A stretch of DNA of 64,000 bases, taken from positions 239,148 through 303,147 of the forward strand of contig NZ_JADWPD010000008.1 of the NCBI RefSeq assembly GCF_017308975.1, in the 5' to 3' direction. The translations under genes were made by a program, and so were the position numbers. Source of the DNA: Amycolatopsis sp. MtRt-6 (GTDB lineage Bacteria > Actinomycetota > Actinomycetes > Mycobacteriales > Pseudonocardiaceae). The notes below the pieces were generated by a model. The model saw only the letters and a list, made by a program, of their open reading frames with translations, made no database searches and had not been told where the DNA came from. Of the stretch, positions 16,513 to 25,294 are shown piece after piece. Each line of letters starts with the position of its first letter. Position 1 is the stretch's first letter.

Positions 16513-19512
16513 GTGCTGCGCGTCTCGCTGCTGGGCGAGCAGGTGATCGCCGACGACGAGTCCGGTGCCGTGCTGACGCGGTCGCCGCGCTCGGTCGCGC
16601 TCGTGGCCCACCTCGTCGTGCACGCCGGCCGGGCGCAGCCGCGGCGCCTGCTCGCCGGGCTGTTCTGGCCGGACTCCACCGACGCGCAGGCGCTGACCAA
16701 CCTCCGCCGTGAACTGCACCAGCTGCGCCGCGCGCTGGGCGACCTCCCCTCGCTGACCGTGACCGGGCAGGACCTGTGCTGGCGGGACACGCCGTCGAGC
16801 CGCGTGGACGTGCGGGAGTTCGACGTCGCCCGCCGGGCCGCACTGGCCGCCGAGGACCCGGGCGCGGCCGCCGCCCACGCCCGGGCCGCCCTCGCGGCCT
16901 ACGGCGGCGAGCTGCTGCCCGGCCTCGCCGACGACTGGGTCCTGGCGGCCCGCGGCGAACTCGAACGCCAGTGCGTCGAGCTGTGCGACCTGATCAGCCG
17001 GACGCCGTCGGGCGACCCCGCCGCCGCGCTCGCCGCGGCCCGCCGCCGCGTCGCCCTGCGCCCGCTCGAAGAGACCGGCTACCGGACGCTGATGCGGCTG
17101 CAGGCCGAAACCGGGGACCGGGCGGGCGCGGTGAGCACGTACCACCGGTGCGCGTCGCTCCTCGAGCGCGAGCTCGGCGTCGTCCCGGCCGAGCCGACCC
17201 GGGCGGCGCTGCGCCGGCTGCTCGCCCGGCCGGACCCCGAACCCCGGCGGCCGGCCGCGCCCGGGCTCGTCGGCCGCGCCGGGGAGCTGGCCCGCCTCGG
17301 CGAGCTCTGGCGGGCGGCCGCTGCGGGCCGCGCCGGGGTCGTCCTCGTGCGCGGCGACGCCGGGGTCGGCAAGACCCGGCTGGTGACCGAGCTGGCCGGG
17401 CGGGCCCGCGCCGAGGGCGCGGTCGTGGCCGCCGGCCGGTGCTTCGGCACGCCGGGACGGCTCGCGCTGGCACCGGTGGCCGAGTGGCTGCGGACCCCGG
17501 CCGTGCGGCGGGCGGCGGCCGCACTGGACCCGGTGTGGCGGACGGAGGTCGACCGGCTGCTGCCGGGCACGCGCACCCGCGCCGGCGGCGAGCACGGGAT
17601 CGTCGAGGCCTGGCAACGCCTGCGGTTCTTCGAAGGGCTCGCCCGCGCGCTCACCGGCGACCGGCAGCGGCCCGTCCTGCTGGTGCTCGACAACGCGCAG
17701 TGGTGCGACGAAGAGACGGGCGCGTTCATCGCCTTCTGCCTCGGCCTGCTGCCGGACGCGCCGCTGCTGGTCGCGGCGACCTCGCGCGACGGCGGCCCGG
17801 GCCCGGGCGTCGCGGCGTGGGCCGTCCCGCTGCGCGACGACGGCAGGCTGGCCGAGCTGCCGCTGCGCCCGTTCGACGCCGACGGCACGGCCCGCCTCGC
17901 CGAGGCGGTCGCCGGGCGGCCACTGTCCACTTCGGACCGCGACCTGCTGCACGCGGCCACCGGCGGTTATCCGCTCTACGTCGTCGAAGCGTTGCGGGCC
18001 CACGATTCCCCGCCCGCCGAGGGGCTGGCCGCCGTGCTGCGGACGCGGCTCGAGCAACCGGGCCCGGCCGCCCGCGAGATCGCCGGCCTCGCCGCCGCGG
18101 CCGGCCGCGACTTCACCCTCGAGCTGCTCACCGAGGCGAGCGACCTCGACGCGGACAGCGTCGTCGACGCCGTCGACGAGCTGTGGCGGCGCCGGATCGT
18201 GCGCGAGTTCGGCGGCGCGTACGACTTCACCCACGACCTGCTGCGCGAAACGGCGTACCAGCAGGTCAGCCCGCCGCGGCGGTGGTTGCTGCACCGGCGG
18301 CTGGCCCAGGGCCTGGAGCTGCTGCACGCCGGGGACACCGACGCCGTGGCGGCGCAGCTGGCCGAGCAGTACGCCCGCGGCGGCCGCCCGGACCGGGCGG
18401 TCGCGCACTACCGCCGGGCGGCGGCCGTCGCCGCGGGCACGTTCGCCCACGCCGAAGCGATCCGGCTGCTGCGCGAGGCACTGGCACTCGTCCGCGCCCG
18501 GCCGGCGAGCGGCAACCGCGACCGGGACGAGCTGGCCGTCCTCGAAGCGCTCGCCGGGCCCCTCAACGCCCACCAGGGCTACTCGTCTCCCGAGCTGCAG
18601 CGCACGCTGGAGCGTTCGCTCGCGCTCGCGGAGTCGCTGGGCGACGCGGCGGCCGCGCTCACCGCGCTGCTGGAGCTGTGGTCGTCGCGGTTCGTCCAGG
18701 GCCGGACGGTCCAGGCCCACGAGGCGGCCGTGCGCGCCCTCGGGCTGCTGGCCCCGGGAACGAGCGCCGAGCAGGACGGCTCGGCCCACTTCATCGTCGC
18801 GGGCTCGTCGCTGAGCCTCGGCCACGATCCGCGGGAGGCGCTGCACCACTTCGATCTGGGCGCCGAGCGCACGCGCAACGCGACGTCGTGGCCGATCGGC
18901 ACCCGGCCGGACGTCCACGGCCCGGCCTGGGCGGCGCACGCCCACTGGCTGCTCGGCCGGGAGGACGCGGCCGTGGCGTGCGGCGCCGAGGCGATCGCGC
19001 TCGCCCGCAGGATCGAGCACCCGTACAGCTTGGCCATCGCGCTGGCCTACGCCGGAATAACCCACCAGTTGCGCCGCGACCGCCGGGCGCTGGCCGCGGC
19101 CGTGGCGGAGCTGCGGGAGCTGTGCGACCACTACGGCTTCGCGTACTACCGCGAGTGGGCGCTGGTGCTGGGCGGCTGGGCCGACGGCGGCACGGCCGGC
19201 CTGGCCGCGGCCCGGCAGGGCGTCGCGAACCTCAAGGCGGAGGGTTCGTTCGCCCGGATGCCGTACTGGCTGTCGCTGGTCGCGGAGCTGTCACCGCCGG
19301 AGGCGGCCCGGGCCACGCTGGACGCGGCACTGGCGGCCGCGGAGTCCCGCGACGACCGCTGGTGGCTCCCGGAGGTGCTCCGGCTGCGGGCGAGCCACGA
19401 CGCCGACCCGGTCCCCCGCCTCCGGGCGGCCGCGGAGCTGGCCCGCGCCCAGGGCAGCGTGGCCCTGCGACGGCGGGCGGAGGCGGACCTGAGCGAACGA
19501 TCCCGGCCCTGA
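16513..19512 (+). CDS. SARP/BTAD-type regulator with AAA ATPase and TPR-like domains
   Basis: A 999-residue regulator of AfsR-like architecture. A winged-helix DNA-binding domain covers about 1-90 and BTAD about 95-240. The ATPase has Walker [10 protein letters not shown] near residue 281 and Walker [10 protein letters not shown]. The C-terminal 450 residues are helical, TPR-like repeats. Such proteins activate adjacent genes, binding direct repeats upstream of the promoter and sensing nucleotides. The FAD oxidase 81 bp downstream has three GAACG repeats in front of it and is the likely target. No antibiotic cluster is visible. Confidence 0.9.
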   Translation: MLRVSLLGEQVIADDESGAVLTRSPRSVALVAHLVVHAGRAQPRRLLAGLFWPDSTDAQALTNLRRELHQLRRALGDLPSLTVTGQDLCWRDTPSSRVDVREFDVARRAALAAEDPGAAAAHARAALAAYGGELLPGLADDWVLAARGELERQCVELCDLISRTPSGDPAAALAAARRRVALRPLEETGYRTLMRLQAETGDRAGAVSTYHRCASLLERELGVVPAEPTRAALRRLLARPDPEPRRPAAPGLVGRAGELARLGELWRAAAAGRAGVVLVRGDAGVGKTRLVTELAGRARAEGAVVAAGRCFGTPGRLALAPVAEWLRTPAVRRAAAALDPVWRTEVDRLLPGTRTRAGGEHGIVEAWQRLRFFEGLARALTGDRQRPVLLVLDNAQWCDEETGAFIAFCLGLLPDAPLLVAATSRDGGPGPGVAAWAVPLRDDGRLAELPLRPFDADGTARLAEAVAGRPLSTSDRDLLHAATGGYPLYVVEALRAHDSPPAEGLAAVLRTRLEQPGPAAREIAGLAAAAGRDFTLELLTEASDLDADSVVDAVDELWRRRIVREFGGAYDFTHDLLRETAYQQVSPPRRWLLHRRLAQGLELLHAGDTDAVAAQLAEQYARGGRPDRAVAHYRRAAAVAAGTFAHAEAIRLLREALALVRARPASGNRDRDELAVLEALAGPLNAHQGYSSPELQRTLERSLALAESLGDAAAALTALLELWSSRFVQGRTVQAHEAAVRALGLLAPGTSAEQDGSAHFIVAGSSLSLGHDPREALHHFDLGAERTRNATSWPIGTRPDVHGPAWAAHAHWLLGREDAAVACGAEAIALARRIEHPYSLAIALAYAGITHQLRRDRRALAAAVAELRELCDHYGFAYYREWALVLGGWADGGTAGLAAARQGVANLKAEGSFARMPYWLSLVAELSPPEAARATLDAALAAAESRDDRWWLPEVLRLRASHDADPVPRLRAAAELARAQGSVALRRRAEADLSERSRP

Positions 19513-19519
19513 CCGGCGC

Positions 19520-19545
19520 CGAACGACCCGAACGCTCCGCGAACG
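19520..19545 (+). promoter_or_regulatory. Candidate SARP-type direct repeats
   Basis: CGAACG occurs three times, at 19520, 19529 and 19540, in the short gap before the FAD oxidase gene. A possible -10 element (TACGTT, 19555-19560) starts about 9 bp after the last repeat, similar to the arrangement known for SARP-controlled promoters. The spacings, 9 and 11 bp, are not perfectly regular, so this is tentative. Confidence 0.4.
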
Positions 19546-19593
19546 CCGGCTGCCTACGTTCCCCTCCGGAACCGAAATCCGAGAGGGGCCACC

Positions 19594-20982
19594 ATGACCA
19601 CCACAGCCTTGCCGCACGAGGAACTGGCCACCGCGCTGCGCGGCGACCTGATCACCCCGGCGCACCCGGCCTACGACGAGGCCCGGGCGGTCTACAACGC
19701 CATGATCCACAAGCGCCCGGCGGCGATCGCCTACTGCCGCGACGCGGCCGACGTGGTCACCTGCGTCCGCTACGGCCGCGCCCAGGGCCTGGACATCGCC
19801 GTCCGCGGCGGCGGCCACAACGCGGGCGGCCTCGGCGTGGCCGACGGCGCGCTGGTCATCGACCTGTCGCGGCTGCGCAGCACCACGGTCGACCCGGTGC
19901 GCCACACGGTCAGGGCCGACGCCGGCTGCACGTGGGGCGACGTCGACCACGCCACGGTCGCGTTCGGCATGGCGACACCGTCGGGCATCGTCGCGTCCAC
20001 GGGAGTGGCGGGCCTGACCCTCGGCGGCGGCATCGGCTACCTGGCACGGCGCTTCGGCCTGACGGTCGACAACCTCCTGGGAGCGGACGTCGTCCTGGCC
20101 GACGGCTCGTTCGTGCACGCGTCGGAAGCCGAGCACCCGGACCTGTTCTGGGCCTTGCGCGGCGGCGGCGGCAACTTCGGCGTCGTCACGTCGTTCACGT
20201 TCCGCTGCCACGATATCGGCGAGCAGGGGGTGATCATCGGCGGCCCGGTGCTGTACGACCTGGCCGACACCCCGGACGTGCTGCGGTGGTACCGCGAGCT
20301 GCTGCCGTCGCTGCCGGAGGAGCTGAACGGCTGGTTCGGCCTGCTGACGGTCCCGCCGGCACCACCGTTCCCGGAGCAGCTGTGGGGCCGCAAGGCCTGC
20401 GGAATCATCTGGTGCTACACGGGATCGCACGACAAGGCGGACGAAGTGCTGGCACCGGTGCGGTCGTTCGGCTCGCCGTTGCTGGTGGGCCTGCACGACA
20501 TGCCGTACACGGCACTGCAGGGAGCGTTCGACGCGCTGTACCCACCGGGCCTCCAGTGGTACTGGCGAGCGGACGTGTTCCACGAGATCACCGACGAGGC
20601 GATCGAAATCCACCTCAAGCACGGAAGCGACCTGCCGACCCTGCACTCGTCGATGCACCTGTACCCGATCGACGGAGCGGCGGCCAGGGTGGCAACGGAC
20701 GCAACGGCATTCCCCCACCGATCGGGCGGCTGGTCGGGAGTGATCGTGGGCGTGGACCCGGAACCGGAGAACGCGGAAGCAATTTCCCAGTGGACGAGAA
20801 ACTACTGGGAGGAACTGCACCCCACGTCGGCGGGAGGGGCGTACGTCAACTTCATGATGGAGGAAGGACAGGACCGGGTCCGAGCCGCATACCGAGGAAA
20901 CTACGAGCGCCTGGCAGCGGCGAAGCGCAGGTACGACCCACAGAACGTGTTCCACATCAACCAGAACATCCACCCGGCGTAA
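19594..20982 (+). CDS. FAD-binding oxidoreductase with berberine-bridge (BBE) C-terminus
   Basis: A 462-residue PCMH-type flavoprotein. The FAD loop RGGGHNAGGLGV contains the His that carries the 8-alpha-histidyl FAD bond in this family. The position of the second, cysteinyl link is not Cys here (VASTGVAGLTLGGG), so attachment is predicted to be single. The C-terminus carries the BBE motif YDPQNVFHINQNI. Such enzymes oxidise sugars or natural products with O2. It probably responds to the SARP-type regulator immediately upstream. Confidence 0.92.
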   Translation: MTTTALPHEELATALRGDLITPAHPAYDEARAVYNAMIHKRPAAIAYCRDAADVVTCVRYGRAQGLDIAVRGGGHNAGGLGVADGALVIDLSRLRSTTVDPVRHTVRADAGCTWGDVDHATVAFGMATPSGIVASTGVAGLTLGGGIGYLARRFGLTVDNLLGADVVLADGSFVHASEAEHPDLFWALRGGGGNFGVVTSFTFRCHDIGEQGVIIGGPVLYDLADTPDVLRWYRELLPSLPEELNGWFGLLTVPPAPPFPEQLWGRKACGIIWCYTGSHDKADEVLAPVRSFGSPLLVGLHDMPYTALQGAFDALYPPGLQWYWRADVFHEITDEAIEIHLKHGSDLPTLHSSMHLYPIDGAAARVATDATAFPHRSGGWSGVIVGVDPEPENAEAISQWTRNYWEELHPTSAGGAYVNFMMEEGQDRVRAAYRGNYERLAAAKRRYDPQNVFHINQNIHPA

Positions 20983-20988
20983 GAGATG

Positions 20989-22296
20989 TCAGGACCGCAG
21001 AGAACCCCGTTCCCGCTGCCAATCGGTCACAGCGGCCAACCCGGACTCGATCTCCTCGGTCAGCAAAGCCCCCAGCTGACCAGAGACATCCGAACCCAGG
21101 AGCTCCCCCACCCGATCCAGCAAAGACAAAGCCTCCCAAGGCGAAGAAGCGAGCGAACCCACCGAAACCCCCGGCTCGGGCGGACTCAACCCCTCTTCCA
21201 ACCCGAACCGCCCGGCAGCAAGCAAAGCCGCGACCACGAGATGCGGCTGAGCATCAGCCCCCGCGAACCGGAACTCCAGCCGCCGATCCCCACCACCCCC
21301 GGCCACCCGCACCGAAGCGGTCCGATCGTCATACCCCCAGCGAACATCCCGCGGCGAAAACGGCGCGGTCCGCAGCCGGACGTAGGAATTCCACGTCGGC
21401 GCCCACACCGCGGTCAACGCCCGAGCCTCACGCAGAACCCCGGCCAGGAAACCGCCCAGCAGACCGGGTTCCGACCCGTCCACAGCGGACAGCGACAGGT
21501 GCACATGCCCGGAGTTCCCCTGCCCCGGCTCAGGAGCCGCCAGGTAATCGGCAGTGACCCCGTGCCGAGCGGCCGCCCGGCGCACCACCAGCTGCTGCAA
21601 CAGAACGTCATCACAGGCGGCCAAGGCATCCCGGTGCCGCAGCACGATCTCGTACTGCCCCGGATGGCACTCGGCCCGCGCGGACTCGACCCCGAGCCCG
21701 GCGTCGTCCAGCTCCGTCCGCAGGTCACGCAGCAACGGCGCCAGTCGTTCCGTCCCGCCGACCGCGTAGTCGACACCGTGCGCGGTGAGCGGCACACCGC
21801 GCGAATCGCGGAACACGACCTCGTGCTCGATGCCCACCGAAGGCACCAGCCCCAGCCCCTCCAACGCGGCCAGCTGCCCCCGCAGCACCTCCCGCGGCGC
21901 CAGCTCGGCGGCGGCCCCGGACGGCCATTCGGCGTCGGCGACGACAGCCCACGTCCGGTCGCCCAGCGGAACAGCCGACGCGGCATCGGGCCGCACCCGC
22001 AGGTCGCCGAACCCTTCGAGGTAGCCACCCAGGACACCGGACGCCGGCAGCGGCTCCCGGGACGGCGTCCACGCGAAGACGTAGCTGCAGACGCCGTAAC
22101 CGTCATCGAGCACCGAAGCGGCGAACGGCGCGGCCACCTCCACCCCGGCGAACCGGGCGTGCGGGTCGGGGACCAGCAGGAGCAGCCGGGCGCCCTCCTC
22201 GGCGAGCACACCACGCAACACGGCCTCCCCCGCCACAGCCGCCGCACGCCGGGCGGAAAGGGACCGGGGCCCGGCCGGCCGCGCGAACGGCGTCAC
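20989..22296 (-). CDS. Glutamine synthetase-like ligase, last gene of the siderophore operon
   Basis: About 435 residues of the glutamine synthetase superfamily. All catalytic blocks are present: IEHE (E157, E159) for metal, AECHPGQYE (E209, E216), GNSGHVHLSL (H264/H266), NSYVRL (about 303), and RRLEFR (E341). It should activate a gamma-carboxylate with ATP and couple it to an amine, as PuuA or GlnA3 types do with polyamines. The GTG start overlaps the IucA/IucC stop by 4 bp (GTGA), tying it to the siderophore operon. Its probable role is acylation of the (N-hydroxy)diamine; this is inference. It is not the housekeeping GlnA. Confidence 0.85.
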   Translation of the reverse strand: MTPFARPAGPRSLSARRAAAVAGEAVLRGVLAEEGARLLLLVPDPHARFAGVEVAAPFAASVLDDGYGVCSYVFAWTPSREPLPASGVLGGYLEGFGDLRVRPDAASAVPLGDRTWAVVADAEWPSGAAAELAPREVLRGQLAALEGLGLVPSVGIEHEVVFRDSRGVPLTAHGVDYAVGGTERLAPLLRDLRTELDDAGLGVESARAECHPGQYEIVLRHRDALAACDDVLLQQLVVRRAAARHGVTADYLAAPEPGQGNSGHVHLSLSAVDGSEPGLLGGFLAGVLREARALTAVWAPTWNSYVRLRTAPFSPRDVRWGYDDRTASVRVAGGGGDRRLEFRFAGADAQPHLVVAALLAAGRFGLEEGLSPPEPGVSVGSLASSPWEALSLLDRVGELLGSDVSGQLGALLTEEIESGLAAVTDWQRERGSLRS

Positions 22297-24020
22297 CAGG
22301 CGCCACCCGGATCCGGGGCGTGCAGCGGGTTCGGCACCCGGCCCCAGCGCACGTCGAACTCGTCGTCGCGCTCCACCTTGTCGAAGCCCTGCCCGGCGAA
22401 GTGCTCGCGGTTGAGCGTCACGCGCTCGACGTCCGGCGCGAACAGCCGGCACGCGTCGAACCGCGCGGCCAGGTCGGGATTCTCGTCACGGTAGCGGCCG
22501 ACGATCTCCCGCACGAGCGCCCAGAACCGGGCTCGGGGCAGGCCGGTCTCGTCGAGCAGGACCTCGGCCCAGAACCGGAACTGGCCGGAGAACACCGAGC
22601 TGAACAGCGACTGCGCCAGCAGGTGCGCGGGCCACCGCAGCATGTCCGCGGCGGCCTCGGGCGGCAGCGACGCATAGCTCGGCACCTGTTCGTCGAGCAG
22701 GTCGACGCCCTGGGCGAAGTCCTTGATCAACACCCGTTGCGGAACACCGGCGTCGTCCACGACCAGGATCAGGTTCTGGCCGTGCGGGCAGAACCCGACG
22801 CCGTGGCGCAGCAGCCACTGCAGCAACGGCGTGAGCGTCAGGTCGAACAGCCGCGTCAGCCACGCCGCCGCGTCCCCGCCGCCGATCAGGTGCGCCAGCA
22901 CCGAGCCGCCGTCGGGACCCCGGTACGGCAGCGCGGCGAAGGAGATCGCCCGCTCCCCCGCCGCGAGCCGGATCGGTTCGCGCCACAGCGCACCCAGCGT
23001 TTCGTGGAACCGGTACGGCAGCTCCTCGAGCCGCCCGAACAGCGGGTGCCGCACCGAAACGCTCGCGACCTCGCCGAGCAACCCGAACCGGTACTCCGCC
23101 AGGAGCGGATCGGCGGCGCCGACCTGGCGCAGCCACGACGTCACCGACGGCCCGGCGAGCGTGGCCGCGGAGTTGAGCCCCCGGTAGACGAGCGTGTTCC
23201 GCACCGACACGGCGGTCTTGACGTCGTGCCGGCCGGGCGTGCTCACGTTCGCCAGGGTCCGGACGGTCTGGTGCGGCCGGTAGGCGTCGGCACTCTCCCC
23301 GAGGTCGATCACGACGCCGGTGGCGAGCTCGGCGGCGTAGAGCGTGCCGAGGATTTCGTCGGCCTGCCACGGATGCACGGGCACCCAGACGTAGTTCCCG
23401 GGCGCCTTCGCGGCGAACTTCTCGCGCAGGTCGCCGAGTTCGGCGGCCAGCAGCGCGTCCCGGCTCAGGTCGCCGACACAGCGGAACTCGGCGTGGTCCG
23501 GGTGGACGGCGAACCAGCGCAGCCGGACGTCCGCACCCGCCTCGGGCGCGTACCGGGCCCGATCGCGTGCGGAGAACCCGACGCGACCCTTGTTGAGCAC
23601 CAGCCGGGGATGCCCGGTGAGGTGCCCTTCGGCGACGTTGTAGTCCATAGTGGACAGCTCGGCGGCACTCGGCGCGCGACGCAGGCGGGCGGCCTCGTTG
23701 GCGACCGTGGAGGTCAGTTCGGCGAGCACGTCGGCCAGCCGCAGCCCGCTCAGGCCGAGCACCTCGCGGGCGTCGACGACGAGGGTCCGCGGGTCGGTCA
23801 CCGGTTCCCCGGACCGCCGCGCGCTGCCGGGTTCGACCGTGAGCGCGTCGAACGCGCCCCGCCGGGCCCGGAACGTGTAGGCGGCGCCCGGCAGCTCCAG
23901 CCGGTGGGTGGCGCCGTCCGCGACCGGCTCCAGCATGTGCTCGTAGGACAGTTCGCCGAGCATCTTGTGCGTGATCAGCGCACCGGCCGCGCGCCAGGCG
24001 GCCGCCTCGTCCAAGGTCAC
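22293..24020 (-). CDS. IucA/IucC family NIS siderophore synthetase
   Basis: A 575-residue NRPS-independent siderophore synthetase. Family blocks include LNKGRVGFSARDRARYAPE, VWVPVHPWQ, KTAVSVRNTLVYRGLN, HGQNLILVVDD and LIKDFAQGV, ending in the FhuF-like thumb region. It adenylates a carboxylate and condenses it with an amine or hydroxylamine. GTG 24020 overlaps the hydroxylase stop by 4 bp. Being the only NIS synthetase here, it resembles DesD, which both oligomerises and cyclises. The product cannot be read from the sequence. Confidence 0.92.
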   Translation of the reverse strand: MTLDEAAAWRAAGALITHKMLGELSYEHMLEPVADGATHRLELPGAAYTFRARRGAFDALTVEPGSARRSGEPVTDPRTLVVDAREVLGLSGLRLADVLAELTSTVANEAARLRRAPSAAELSTMDYNVAEGHLTGHPRLVLNKGRVGFSARDRARYAPEAGADVRLRWFAVHPDHAEFRCVGDLSRDALLAAELGDLREKFAAKAPGNYVWVPVHPWQADEILGTLYAAELATGVVIDLGESADAYRPHQTVRTLANVSTPGRHDVKTAVSVRNTLVYRGLNSAATLAGPSVTSWLRQVGAADPLLAEYRFGLLGEVASVSVRHPLFGRLEELPYRFHETLGALWREPIRLAAGERAISFAALPYRGPDGGSVLAHLIGGGDAAAWLTRLFDLTLTPLLQWLLRHGVGFCPHGQNLILVVDDAGVPQRVLIKDFAQGVDLLDEQVPSYASLPPEAAADMLRWPAHLLAQSLFSSVFSGQFRFWAEVLLDETGLPRARFWALVREIVGRYRDENPDLAARFDACRLFAPDVERVTLNREHFAGQGFDKVERDDEFDVRWGRVPNPLHAPDPGGAW

Positions 24021-25294
24021 TTCTCCTCCAGGCCGAACGTGGTGAAGGCGGTGCGGTCGGGCAGCTCGTGCACGGTCTTGCCGCAGACGGCGTTGAGGAT
24101 CACGGCCGCCCGCCACGCGCCGAGACCGAGGTCGGGGGCGCCGGGCCCGTGGGTGTGCCGCTCGGCGTTCTGGACGAACAGCGACCCCGGCACGTCGAGC
24201 GCGACGCGGTAGCCGGCGTCGACTTCGAGCCGGCCTTGCCGGTCGCGGTGGACGGCGTCGCCGAGCCCGGCCAGCAGCGGCCCGGTCGGCGCCTCCGCGT
24301 ACCCGGTGGCCGCGACGACGGCGGCGGTGCGCAGGGTGCCGTCGCGGCCTTGCTGCGCGTGCCGCACGACCAGTTCGATCTCCTGGCCGGTGGTGGACGA
24401 TCCGACGACCTCGACGCCGGGGGTCAGCACGGCCCCCGGCGGGCCGGTGATGCTGCGGCGGTAGAGCTCGTCGTGGATCGCGCCGATCGTCTCGGTGTCG
24501 ATGCCCTTGTAGAGCTGCCACTGCGTGGGCAGCAGCCGGTCGCGGACGGCTTCGGGCAGGCCGTGGAAGTACGCGGTGTAGTCCGGTGTGAACTGTTCCA
24601 GGCCGAGTTTCGAGTACTCCATCGGCGCGAACGCCGGGGTCCGCGCGAGCCAGCGCAGCCCGTCCACTGTGGATCGATTGCGGAGCAGGTCGAGCACGAC
24701 TTCGGCGCCCGACTGGCCGGAGCCGACGACGGTGACGCTGCCGGCGGCGAGGAGCTCGTCACGGTGCGTCAGGTAGTCGGCCGAATGCAGCGCCAGGACG
24801 CCGGGATCGGCGACGAGGTCGCGCAGCGGTTCCGGCACCGACGGCACCGAGCCGACGCCGAGCACGACGTTGTCCGCGAGCACCGGTTCCCGGCCGGTGA
24901 CGGTGAGTTCGAAGGCGTCACCGGCCCAGCGGATGGCGGTCACTTCGTGCCCGAAGTGGCACGACGGCAGCCGCGCGGCGGCCCAGCGGCCGTAGTCGTC
25001 GTATTCGACGCGCGGCATGTGGAACCGCTCGGCGAAGTAGAACGGCAGCAGGCGGCCGCGGTCGCGCAGGTAGTTGAGGAAGGAGAACGGGTTCGTCGGG
25101 TCGACCAGCGTGACGAGGTCGGCCAGGAACGGCACCTGCAGCGTGGCGCCCTCGACGAGCAGGCCGGGGTGCCAGCGGAACTCCGGGCGGGCGTCGAAGA
25201 AGACGGCGTCGAGGCTTTCGACACCGGAGGCGAGGGCCGCGAGCGAGAGGTTGAACGGCCCGATCCCGACACCGGCGAGGTGGTGGCGCCTCAC
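24017..25294 (-). CDS. L-lysine/ornithine/diamine N-monooxygenase (siderophore type)
   Basis: A 425-residue flavin N-hydroxylase of the SidA/IucD/DesB family. It has an N-terminal FAD motif GVGIGPFNLSLAALA, the family segment WHPGLLVEGATLQVPFLADLVTLVDPT (only a part is quoted elsewhere), the NADPH motif VVGSGQSGAEV and the C-terminal ATGY. It makes the N-hydroxyamine that becomes the hydroxamate iron ligand. The preceding gene is a decarboxylase, so the substrate is more likely a diamine than an amino acid. GTG 25294 overlaps the decarboxylase stop by 4 bp. Confidence 0.92.
   Translation of the reverse strand: MRRHHLAGVGIGPFNLSLAALASGVESLDAVFFDARPEFRWHPGLLVEGATLQVPFLADLVTLVDPTNPFSFLNYLRDRGRLLPFYFAERFHMPRVEYDDYGRWAAARLPSCHFGHEVTAIRWAGDAFELTVTGREPVLADNVVLGVGSVPSVPEPLRDLVADPGVLALHSADYLTHRDELLAAGSVTVVGSGQSGAEVVLDLLRNRSTVDGLRWLARTPAFAPMEYSKLGLEQFTPDYTAYFHGLPEAVRDRLLPTQWQLYKGIDTETIGAIHDELYRRSITGPPGAVLTPGVEVVGSSTTGQEIELVVRHAQQGRDGTLRTAAVVAATGYAEAPTGPLLAGLGDAVHRDRQGRLEVDAGYRVALDVPGSLFVQNAERHTHGPGAPDLGLGAWRAAVILNAVCGKTVHELPDRTAFTTFGLEEK

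Noticed and set aside
16776..21557. A 1593-codon plus-strand open frame
   Set aside because: It is the alternative frame of the SARP regulator and FAD oxidase genes; its product is an Arg/Pro/Gly-rich low-complexity chain with no domain, as expected from a GC-rich shadow frame.
20989..22296. Housekeeping glutamine synthetase glnA
   Set aside because: It is divergent, lacks the typical glnA neighbours and is coupled to the siderophore synthetase; residues around the ammonia/amine site suggest another amine substrate, though this is not provable by eye.
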